Below are positions 1 to 5,414 of a stretch of 7,963 nt of DNA, piece by piece. The DNA comes from Clostridiaceae bacterium (lineage in GTDB: Bacteria; Bacillota; Clostridia; Saccharofermentanales; Fastidiosipilaceae). The notes beneath the pieces were generated by a model. The model had not been told where the DNA came from and made no database searches. It saw only the letters and a list, made by a program, of their open reading frames with translations. The stretch is from NCBI GenBank assembly GCA_012514965.1, contig JAAYZH010000259.1:1-7963 (forward strand), written 5' to 3'. Every line of letters begins with the position of its first letter. Position 1 is the stretch's first letter. Made by a program: the position numbers and the translations under genes.

Positions 1-112
1 AGGCCACGAATCTGGGTAAAAAAACCGTTTATCTGGCCAAGCCCCGGGCACACACTTTCGCAAATTTTGTCCAGATCCGAAGAGGCGGTAGACAAAATTA
101 GACGCTTATCAG
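1..112 (-). repeat. Degenerate copies of the 72-bp intergenic repeat, inverted orientation
   Basis: Read on the minus strand, this edge contains the same element as the array at the right end of the window. One unit runs from 73 down to about 2. It keeps the TGGACAAAATTTGCG arm and the core TTGCGAAAGTGTGTGC, but its second half has diverged. Part of a preceding unit lies at about 74-112, ending in ATTTTGTCTACCGCC. Between the two, the arms (A)ATTTTGTCTA and TGGACAAAATT enclose 15 nt, the same loop length as in the right-hand array. The one altered arm base would still give a G-U pair in RNA. The element lies downstream of the leftward esterase gene. Function unknown. Confidence 0.8.
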
Positions 113-135
113 AGCAACAGGGCCAGACAAGCGTC
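94..135 (-). terminator. Possible intrinsic terminator of the leftward regulator-esterase unit
   Basis: On the minus strand, GACGCTTGTC (135-126) pairs with GATAAGCGTC (110-101). This is a 10-bp stem with one G-U pair and a 15-nt loop. It is followed by TAATTTT, a short and impure T tract. It is the only terminator-like structure seen between the esterase stop codon at 263 and the window edge. The T tract and 3' arm belong to the degenerate 72-bp repeat, so the terminator may be partly built from it. The large loop and interrupted T run make the call tentative. Confidence 0.45.
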
Positions 136-160
136 CCCCCCGTCTAGAATCGCAATCAGG

Positions 161-248
161 TCGACCAAACGCCTTTAGCGCTCCGGAAGCATTTTTAGCC
201 AGAGCCCCTGCCAGCGCGATATGAGCAGGGCCGGTCAAGTGCATGCCG
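161..248 (-). pseudogene. Duplicated, frameshifted fragment of the esterase C-terminus
   Basis: Read leftward, this segment repeats the last roughly 25 codons of the neighbouring esterase, beginning near the block V histidine (MHLTGPAHIALAGALAK). The extra A in the coding sense (five T at 192-196 on the plus strand) then shifts the frame. The original ending MLPER-stop becomes NASGALKAFGR and continues without a stop at that point. There is no start signal of its own. It lies downstream of the intact stop codon and is best read as a non-functional remnant. Confidence 0.75.
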
Positions 249-335
249 TCGACCAAACGCCTTTAGCGCTCCGGCAGCATTTTAGCCAGAGCCCCTGCCA
301 GCGCGATATGAGCAGGGCCGGTCAAGTGCATGCCG
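161..335 (-). repeat. Tandem direct duplication (88 + 87 bp) covering the esterase 3' end
   Basis: Positions 161-248 and 249-335 are almost identical. They differ by one substitution (187 versus 275) and one extra T in the outer copy (a run of five T against four). TCGA occurs at the start of each copy (161, 249) and again just after the second (336), as expected when a segment is duplicated between short identical sequences. The inner copy holds the functional last codons and stop (263-265) of the esterase. The outer copy is a leftover of those codons. Confidence 0.93.
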
Positions 336-916
336 TCGAGGGGATGCATTTCGACGCCCGGAATGTGCTCGGCATCGAGAAAGCGGAAGCCATTGGCGGT
401 GGCCAGAGTGCCTAGGAAACCGGCCAGCTCGGCGGTCTTCACGTCACAGTCACGGCCCATTTCGCGGGCGAATTTCAGATCACGGTAGGCGGGCCGGATT
501 ACGGGCGGGCAGATCAGAAGGATATCAGGCTGATCGCGCCAGCAGGGTGTGTGGGCCGCCTTCTGGGCCAGGCGGATGATGCCTTTGGCCATCAGCTCAG
601 CGTCGCAGGCGAAGCGTTCCTTGCTGTCGTTCGTGCCCAGCATGATGACCAGGGTATCGATGGGGACGTGGCTCAGGAGACAGGGGGTGATGTAGGTGAG
701 ACCGTTCAGGCCCTCTGAAATGGGGTCGTCGAAGACCGCGGTACGGCCGGGCAAACCTTCCTCGATGATGTGCCAGTCCTCGCCGAGCAGCGTTTGCAGG
801 ACGGTCGGGTAGCGCTCGTCGGCGGCGTAGCGGCCGTCGTCAGCCGGATCATAGCCGAAGGTGTTCGAGTCGCCGAAGATCAATACGCGCGATTCGGGTA
901 GATTGGGGAAATTCAT
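263..916 (-). CDS. SGNH/GDSL-family esterase, possible sialate O-acetylesterase
   Basis: A 217-residue cytosolic hydrolase with no signal peptide. Visible SGNH blocks: block I GDSNTFG with nucleophile Ser17; block II around Gly57 in EEGLPGRT; block III GTND with Asn96; block V DGMH with Asp194 and His197. The EEGLPGRT...DDP, LNG and IMLGTND pattern resembles the small arylesterase/acyltransferase group typified by Mycobacterium smegmatis AcT. It starts 21 nt after the regulator's stop codon, with GAGGT upstream of the ATG, so the two are likely co-transcribed. In a sialic acid locus the natural guess is removal of O-acetyl groups from imported sialic acids, but that role is inferred from context only. 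Another acyl ester or sugar ester is possible. The 3' end of the gene is tandemly duplicated just downstream. Confidence 0.88.
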   Translation of the reverse strand: MNFPNLPESRVLIFGDSNTFGYDPADDGRYAADERYPTVLQTLLGEDWHIIEEGLPGRTAVFDDPISEGLNGLTYITPCLLSHVPIDTLVIMLGTNDSKERFACDAELMAKGIIRLAQKAAHTPCWRDQPDILLICPPVIRPAYRDLKFAREMGRDCDVKTAELAGFLGTLATANGFRFLDAEHIPGVEMHPLDGMHLTGPAHIALAGALAKMLPER

Positions 917-937
917 GGCTTGTACCTCGCTTCGTTC

Positions 938-1798
938 TTAAAGTAGTTTGGCGGCCACGGCTTCGGCGGTGGCGATGTTGTTCGCATAGGTTTCTTTGGG
1001 GTAGAGGCGGCAGTATTCGTGGAAGAGGACGTCGATGATGTAGAGTACGGCCATTTTGACCGCGACGGAACCGCCTTGCAAGGGTGTTTCGTCGGAGCCG
1101 CAGATCAGCAAGATGTCGGCCAAAGAAGCGCCCGGCGACTTGGTGTAGTGCGTGATCAGCGCGATCTTGACACCGCGTTTCTTCGCGGGACGCAGGAGCT
1201 CGAGCATGTCGCGGGTGGCGCCGGAGTAGGAGACGAAGAGGATTAGGTCATCCGGCTCGGCGAGGGAAACGGCCATGGCCTGCATGTGCGAGTCCTCGAT
1301 GAAGACGAAGTGCGGAGCGACCGTGACGAAGCGGCCCCAGGCCTCCATTGCGAGGATCAGGCTGCCGCCCTGGCCAAAACAGTAGACCCGCCGGGCTTTG
1401 GCAATATACTGCGCTGTCTGATGGATGTCGTCTTCGCGAAGCTGGGCCTGTGTCATGCGTATAGAGTTGACGTTGTTCTCGTAGAGCTCGTTGCAGAGGT
1501 CGAAGAAGCGGTCGCCCTGGTAAGGGCCCTGCTCCTGGTCAGCCTGCGCACCGCCGGCTCCGGACACGGATGACTTCGCGACGGCGAGCTTGAATTCGCT
1601 GTAGCCCGAAAAGCCCAGGCTGCGGCAGAAACGAGTGATGCTGGCTTCGGCCACACCACATTCTTCCGCCAACGTCGTGATGGACATGAACTGAGCCTCG
1701 GTCTTGTGGGCCAGTATGTAATCAGCCACTTTCTTCGATGACTTCGTGAGCTGATTGTATTTCTCCCCGACGGAGAGAAAGAGGGATTCTGTTTCCAT
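938..1798 (-). CDS. RpiR/MurR-family transcriptional regulator of the sialic acid locus
   Basis: A 286-residue regulator with an N-terminal RpiR-type helix-turn-helix domain (about 1-76; helices in SITTLAEECGVAEASITRFCRSL from residue 39). After a short Gly/Ala/Gln linker comes a SIS sugar-phosphate-binding domain (about 124-262, with CFGQGGS from 140 and VSYSGATRDM from 189). RpiR proteins bind DNA as dimers or tetramers and respond to phosphosugars. In sialic acid loci this family includes repressors called NanR, with amino sugars or their phosphates as ligands. A longer reading from TTG at 1819 exists, but AAGGAG at 1813-1808 lies 9 nt before ATG 1798, so the shorter form is preferred. Divergent to the catabolic operon and upstream of the esterase. 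Its likely operators are the two palindromes at 1951-1965 and 1981-1995. Confidence 0.9.
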   Translation of the reverse strand: METESLFLSVGEKYNQLTKSSKKVADYILAHKTEAQFMSITTLAEECGVAEASITRFCRSLGFSGYSEFKLAVAKSSVSGAGGAQADQEQGPYQGDRFFDLCNELYENNVNSIRMTQAQLREDDIHQTAQYIAKARRVYCFGQGGSLILAMEAWGRFVTVAPHFVFIEDSHMQAMAVSLAEPDDLILFVSYSGATRDMLELLRPAKKRGVKIALITHYTKSPGASLADILLICGSDETPLQGGSVAVKMAVLYIIDVLFHEYCRLYPKETYANNIATAEAVAAKLL

Positions 1799-1807
1799 CT
1801 GTTTGTG

Positions 1808-1813
1808 CTCCTT
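1808..1813 (-). promoter_or_regulatory. Ribosome binding site deciding the regulator start
   Basis: AAGGAG on the minus strand, 9 nt before ATG 1798. The alternative upstream TTG start (1819) would place this site inside the coding sequence, and no comparable site precedes that TTG. Confidence 0.75.
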
Positions 1814-1875
1814 TGGCAAAAGTGTCTTTGCGCAGCGTGAGGATAATGGTCTTGCTTCTATTGTAGTCTTTCCTT

Positions 1876-1905
1876 ATTGTAGAAGAACCACAGTAAACTT
1901 AACAA
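1876..1905 (-). promoter_or_regulatory. Candidate promoter of the regulator-esterase unit
   Basis: On the minus strand TTGTTA (1905-1900), an 18-bp spacer and TACAAT (1881-1876) make a reasonable sigma-A promoter about 80 nt upstream of the regulator ATG. The octamer CTACAATA occurs again 16 bp downstream (1866-1859). An inverted repeat CTTCTA/TAGAAG (1855-1860, 1880-1885) overlaps the -10 box. The match is weaker than that of the rightward promoter. Confidence 0.45.
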
Positions 1906-1950
1906 GTAAAAAGATCTGAATTCGCATAGAACCGACAAAGCGCACAAAAT

Positions 1951-1965
1951 AAAAAATTATTTTCA
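1951..1965. promoter_or_regulatory. Second, imperfect RpiR-type operator
   Basis: AAAAAATTATTTTCA matches the perfect palindrome at 1981-1995 at 13 of 15 positions, the changes being confined to the outer two bases of one half-site. The centres (1958 and 1988) are exactly 30 bp apart, close to three turns of the helix, so dimers bound at both would sit on the same face. It lies just upstream of the operon's -35 box. Confidence 0.65.
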
Positions 1966-1979
1966 TAGTAATAGGCACA

Positions 1980-2008
1980 TTGAAAATTATTTTCACAATG
2001 CCTATAAT
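1980..2008 (+). promoter_or_regulatory. Sigma-A promoter of the sialic acid operon
   Basis: TTGAAA (1980-1985), a 17-bp spacer and consensus TATAAT (2003-2008). Transcription should start near 2015, giving a leader of about 80 nt before the lipoprotein gene. The -35 box overlaps the perfect palindrome at 1981-1995, so repressor binding there should block RNA polymerase. Confidence 0.85.
1981..1995. promoter_or_regulatory. Perfect 15-bp palindrome, probable RpiR-family operator
   Basis: TGAAAATTATTTTCA is perfectly symmetric around its central T. The GAAA-N5-TTTC arrangement resembles sites bound by RpiR-family regulators in Bacillota. It covers the last five bases of the -35 box and half the spacer of the operon promoter. 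The divergent RpiR gene next door is the obvious binding partner. Binding is inferred, not shown. Confidence 0.75.
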
Positions 2009-2019
2009 GACCTCAAGAA

Positions 2020-2067
2020 ATCCGGACCGGGCTCTCCGGCAAGGCGTGCCCGGCAGATATACCGGAT
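2020..2067 (+). other. Potential folded leader in the operon 5' untranslated region
   Basis: CCGGGC (2027-2032) pairs with GCCCGG (2048-2053) around a 15-nt loop. Outside it, ATCCGG (2020-2025) pairs with CCGGAT (2062-2067), leaving an asymmetric internal loop of 1 and 8 nt. The structure sits between the predicted transcription start and the ribosome binding site. It does not resemble a riboswitch I recognise. It may stabilise the 5' end or be incidental to GC-rich sequence. Confidence 0.4.
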
Positions 2068-2084
2068 CAATTGTACAAGATCAT

Positions 2085-2090
2085 GGGAGG
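2085..2090 (+). promoter_or_regulatory. Ribosome binding site of the binding-protein gene
   Basis: GGGAGG precedes two adjacent ATG codons, 4 nt before 2095 and 7 nt before 2098. The 7-nt spacing favours 2098 and gives a clean MKKLALALAG signal peptide start. Confidence 0.75.
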
Positions 2091-2097
2091 TAAAATG

Positions 2098-3474
2098 ATG
2101 AAGAAACTAGCATTGGCTCTGGCTGGTACGATGGTGGCCCTGTCAGTCGCAGCATGCGGCGGCACCACTGCCACGACCACGCAAGGCAGCGCAGCAGGTA
2201 CGACCGCGAAACCGGCCGAGACCACGAAAGCAGCAGAAACCACGAAGGCTCCTGAGAATACCACTGCGGAAGCAGCGAAGGTCGAATTGACCTGGTGGGT
2301 GCCCCCGACCTTTATCCAGGACAAGGATGCTCCGGCCGGCACTTATGAGCAGCAGCTCGTAGACGCTTTCACCGCGGAGAATCCGAACATCACAATCAAG
2401 GTAGAGACCATTGACTTCACCACCGCCAGTGAGAAGATCACGGCAGCCATCGAAGGCGGCAACGCGGCAGATATCCTATTCGACGCCCCCGGACGTATTA
2501 TTGAATACGGCAAGAACGGCAAACTCGTCCCGCTGGGCGATATGTTTACCGATGAGTTCGTCCAAGACGTCGGGAACGACGCGATGCTCTCCGCTTGCAT
2601 GGGCAACGGCGAATATTATATGTATCCGCTGTCCGCTTCTCCTTTCTACATGGCGATCAATAAAGACATGTGGGAAGCTTCCGGCGCCATGGAACATGTA
2701 AACCTCGAAGGCGACAGATCCTGGACCACCGATGACTTTGAACAAGCCATCATCAAGCTCGAAGCAGCCGGCTATAACCCAGGTGTGCTCTTCTGCTCCG
2801 GCCAGGGCGGCGATCAAGGCACCCGCGCCTTTATCAACAACCTCTACAGCAGCAACACAGTCAACGCCGACCGCACAGCCTACGCTTTTGACAGCGAAAA
2901 CGGCATCAAGGCTTTGACCAAGGCCCAGGAATGGCTCGATGCCGGTACACTCGGCAACGGTGTCGCCTACAACGGCGGCGGCTCGATCGAACTCTTTGTC
3001 GCAGGCACCACTTCTTTCGAAACCTGCTGGGGCACTTCCGCGGCCGGCAACAACGCCGCCACCATGGAAGCAGCCGGTGTCACGCCGATCTCCCTGCCTT
3101 TCCCCTCTGACGACGGCAAGGCTGAACTCGAATACCTCGTCAACGGACTCTGCATCTTTGACAATGGCGACGCGGCCAAAGCCGACGCAGCCAAGCTCTT
3201 CATCAAGTGGCTCGCTGACCAGACCGAAGCCGTGACCCGTACCGGCGCTTTCCCTGTCATGCAGTCCATGGGCAACCTCTATCCCGGTGACGAAGAAAAG
3301 GCTCTGCTCTCTGAATTCACCAAAATGTATGGTCCTTACTACAACACCATGGATGGCTTCGCCAACATGCGCGCTCAGTGGTACGGCATGCTGCAAAAGC
3401 TGCACGAAGGTGCTGACCCGGCCACCATCGCCAAGGAAGCCGTCACAGCCGCCAACGCCGGCATGAACCCCTGA
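2098..3474 (+). CDS. ABC transporter sugar-binding lipoprotein (family 1), probable sialic acid binder
   Basis: A 458-residue extracellular solute-binding protein of the carbohydrate uptake (CUT1) type. Residues 1-19 form a lipoprotein signal peptide, with lipobox VAAC and lipidated Cys20. A low-complexity Thr/Ala/Lys/Glu linker (about 21-60) follows, common in Clostridia. The mature domain begins at VELTWWVPP and carries family-typical segments such as ADILFDAPGR (124-133), FYMAINKDMWEASG, a TDDFEQA segment and an ADAAKLFIKWL helix near the C-terminus. It captures the substrate outside the membrane and hands it to the two permeases downstream. Being next to a sialate lyase and epimerase points to N-acetylneuraminate or a derivative such as the 2,7-anhydro form. 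The ligand cannot be read from sequence. First gene of the operon, followed by a strong hairpin. It ends with tandem stops TGA TAG. Confidence 0.9.
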   Translation: MKKLALALAGTMVALSVAACGGTTATTTQGSAAGTTAKPAETTKAAETTKAPENTTAEAAKVELTWWVPPTFIQDKDAPAGTYEQQLVDAFTAENPNITIKVETIDFTTASEKITAAIEGGNAADILFDAPGRIIEYGKNGKLVPLGDMFTDEFVQDVGNDAMLSACMGNGEYYMYPLSASPFYMAINKDMWEASGAMEHVNLEGDRSWTTDDFEQAIIKLEAAGYNPGVLFCSGQGGDQGTRAFINNLYSSNTVNADRTAYAFDSENGIKALTKAQEWLDAGTLGNGVAYNGGGSIELFVAGTTSFETCWGTSAAGNNAATMEAAGVTPISLPFPSDDGKAELEYLVNGLCIFDNGDAAKADAAKLFIKWLADQTEAVTRTGAFPVMQSMGNLYPGDEEKALLSEFTKMYGPYYNTMDGFANMRAQWYGMLQKLHEGADPATIAKEAVTAANAGMNP

Positions 3475-3517
3475 TAGACATTCCGATCACGCATACACAT
3501 AATCACTACGTGTAAGT

Positions 3518-3557
3518 ACGACCCTTACCTGCCATAAAGGGTAAGGGTCGTTTCTTT
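3518..3557 (+). terminator. Strong hairpin, likely leaky terminator or mRNA-processing stem
   Basis: ACGACCCTTACC (3518-3529) and GGTAAGGGTCGT (3540-3551) form a perfect 12-bp stem with a 10-nt loop, followed by TTCTTT. It lies between the binding-protein gene and the permease genes, which have no promoter that I can see. Hairpins at this place in sugar ABC operons often raise the amount of binding-protein mRNA over permease mRNA, by partial termination or by protecting the upstream 3' end. The interrupted T tract fits incomplete termination. Confidence 0.75.
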
Positions 3558-3590
3558 ACGAAAGAGTGTCCAATTGAGGAGGAAATACCC

Positions 3591-4517
3591 ATGACCACAG
3601 CCAAGCCAAACCAGCGAGGCAGCTCCCACAACCTGATGCGTAAAGAGACAATCGTCTCCTACTTGTTTCTCCTGCCGGCTCTGCTTTTCTTTATCGGCTT
3701 TGTACTCCTGCCGATGGGCCTGGGCCTCTATACCAGTTTTTTTAACTACACTATGAAGAATCCGGTGTCCGCGGATACTTTCGTCGGACTTCGACACTAT
3801 ATTGACCTCTTTGGCAACCCAGCCTTCTTGCAGGCCGTGCGCAATACGGTCTTCCTGGTCATCGTGACCGTGCCCGCCGTGACCTTGTTTTCTCTCTGGG
3901 TCAGCTCCTTTATCTATCGCATCCACGCCGGTCTGCGCTCCGTGTTCCGCATTATCTTCTATCTGCCCGTCGTCACCGGCACTGTTGCCGTGGTCGTGGT
4001 GTGGAAGTGGATTTTCCACGAATACTACGGCGTCCTGAACTATCTGCTCAAGAGCGGCGGCGTGATCGAGAAGAACATTTCCTGGCTGGGCAGCTCAACC
4101 TGGGCCATCTGGTGCATCATCCTGATCATGTTCACCACCTATGTCGGCCAGCCCATCGTCCTCTACGTAGCCGCGCTTGGCAACGTAGACCCCTCGCTGA
4201 TCGAGGCGGCCAAAGTCGACGGCGCCACAGACATGCAGGTGTTCTGGAAGATCAAGTGGGCGCAAGTCATGCCCACGACGCTCTACATCATGGTCATCAC
4301 CACGATCAATACCTTCCAGTGCTTCTCCCTGGTCCAGCTGCTGACCCGCGGCGGCCCATCCGGCAGCACCAATACCGTTATGTACATGCTGTACGAAACT
4401 GCCTTTAATCTCTATGACTACGGCTATGCCAATGCCATGGGCGTGATTTTGGCCATCATGATCGGCATCTTGAGCGCCATGCAGTTTAAAGTCATGAGCA
4501 AAGAAGTAAGCTACTAA
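3591..4517 (+). CDS. Sugar ABC transporter permease, MalF/UgpA-like
   Basis: A 308-residue inner-membrane protein with about six membrane segments (roughly 22-44, 86-107, 121-142, 170-194, 228-249, 281-299). The EAA loop that docks the ATPase is visible as EAAKVDGATDMQVFWKIKWAQVMP (Glu205-Ala207, Gly211). The LTRGGPSGSTNT stretch after membrane segment 5 is typical of the MalF-type partner in CUT1 transporters. GAGGAGG lies 8 nt before the ATG. It pairs with the next gene to form the channel. No ATPase gene is present in the window, as usual for Bacillota sugar transporters that share an MsmX/MsmK-like ATPase. Confidence 0.9.
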   Translation: MTTAKPNQRGSSHNLMRKETIVSYLFLLPALLFFIGFVLLPMGLGLYTSFFNYTMKNPVSADTFVGLRHYIDLFGNPAFLQAVRNTVFLVIVTVPAVTLFSLWVSSFIYRIHAGLRSVFRIIFYLPVVTGTVAVVVVWKWIFHEYYGVLNYLLKSGGVIEKNISWLGSSTWAIWCIILIMFTTYVGQPIVLYVAALGNVDPSLIEAAKVDGATDMQVFWKIKWAQVMPTTLYIMVITTINTFQCFSLVQLLTRGGPSGSTNTVMYMLYETAFNLYDYGYANAMGVILAIMIGILSAMQFKVMSKEVSY

Positions 4518-4528
4518 GGAGGCAGACG

Positions 4529-5359
4529 ATGAATAAGCTGAAGAAATCAAGTCCCTACAACATTCTGACCATGCTCGCGCTGATCCTCCTGGCCCTGTCG
4601 TTCTTGTTCCCGCTGTATTGGATCATCACCGGTTCGTTCAAGTCCCAGATGGTGGCGGTTTCGGCCACACCCGCCTGGTTCCCGCTGGAGCCCACCGTCG
4701 ACAACTACATCCGCCTGTTCAAGAACCCAGCCGTCAAATGGCTCACAAACACCGTATTCGTCTCACTGGCCAGTATGGTGCTGGTGCTGCTCACCGCCTC
4801 TCTGGCAGGCTATACTTTGGCCAAAAAACGCTTCTACGGCCGGGCCTTTGTCTTTGCCCTGATCATCGCCTCCATGGCACTGCCCAAGCAGGTGGTCCTG
4901 GTCCCGCTGGTCCGCATCATGGACTTCCTCAAGCTCTCGGATAACCCCTGGGCAGTTATCCTGCCCACCGTCGGCTGGCCCTTCGGCATCTTCCTGATGA
5001 AGCAATTCTCCGAAAGCATCCCCAATGAAGTCCTGGAATCGGCCCGCATCGACGGTGCCGGCGAACTGCGCACCTTCGTGTCCATTGTCACCCCCATCAT
5101 CAAACCGGCCTTCGGCGCGCTCGGCATCTTCACCTTCATCAACACCTGGAACGATTACTTCCTCCAGCTGATCATGCTGCGCTCCCGGGCAAACCTCACC
5201 ATCTCCCTCGGCATCGCTACTCTCCAGTCCGAATACGCCACGAACTACGGTCTCCAGATGGCCGGTGCGGCCCTCGGCTCCATTCCCATCATCCTGATCT
5301 TTATCTTCTTCCAGAAGTACTTTACCCAGGGTATCACCATGGGCGCGGTCAAAGGCTAA
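4529..5359 (+). CDS. Sugar ABC transporter permease, MalG/UgpE-like
   Basis: A 276-residue membrane protein starting 11 nt after the stop of the first permease, with GGAGG 8 nt before its ATG. It has about six membrane segments (first about 12-34, last about 244-262). The EAA loop is ESARIDGAGELRTFVSIVTPIIKPA (Glu170, Gly176), followed by the MalG-family hallmark FTFINTWNDYF (201-211) and the usual C-terminal YFTQGITMGAVKG. It forms a heterodimer with the preceding MalF-like permease. Both depend on a shared ATPase encoded elsewhere. Substrate is inferred only from the neighbouring sialic acid enzymes. Confidence 0.9.
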   Translation: MNKLKKSSPYNILTMLALILLALSFLFPLYWIITGSFKSQMVAVSATPAWFPLEPTVDNYIRLFKNPAVKWLTNTVFVSLASMVLVLLTASLAGYTLAKKRFYGRAFVFALIIASMALPKQVVLVPLVRIMDFLKLSDNPWAVILPTVGWPFGIFLMKQFSESIPNEVLESARIDGAGELRTFVSIVTPIIKPAFGALGIFTFINTWNDYFLQLIMLRSRANLTISLGIATLQSEYATNYGLQMAGAALGSIPIILIFIFFQKYFTQGITMGAVKG

Positions 5360-5367
5360 AGCAGCCG

Positions 5368-5384
5368 GCACGCGTTGCGCGTGC
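5368..5384 (+). other. Small GC hairpin between permease and lyase genes
   Basis: GCACGCG and CGCGTGC form a perfect 7-bp stem with loop TTG. No T tract follows (TCTCCCC does), so it is not an intrinsic terminator. It could mark an mRNA processing point separating transporter and enzyme expression. It ends 18 nt before the lyase ribosome binding site. Confidence 0.5.
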
Positions 5385-5414
5385 TCTCCCCAACGAAAAC
5401 ACAAGGAGTTTATT

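Noticed and set aside
221..415. Small rightward frame with an internal repeated peptide
   Set aside because: The repetition comes from the 88-bp DNA duplication. The frame is antisense to the esterase and has no ribosome binding site.
2020..2067. Riboswitch in the operon leader
   Set aside because: The structure is small and matches no ligand-binding RNA I recognise. Control is better explained by the operator pair.
1820..2094. Catabolite-repression (cre) site
   Set aside because: No sequence close to the CcpA consensus was found by eye in the control region.
2476..3405. Long antisense frame (309 residues) opposite the binding-protein gene
   Set aside because: The plus-strand gene has a lipobox, family motifs and a ribosome binding site. 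The antisense frame is a by-product of codon bias.
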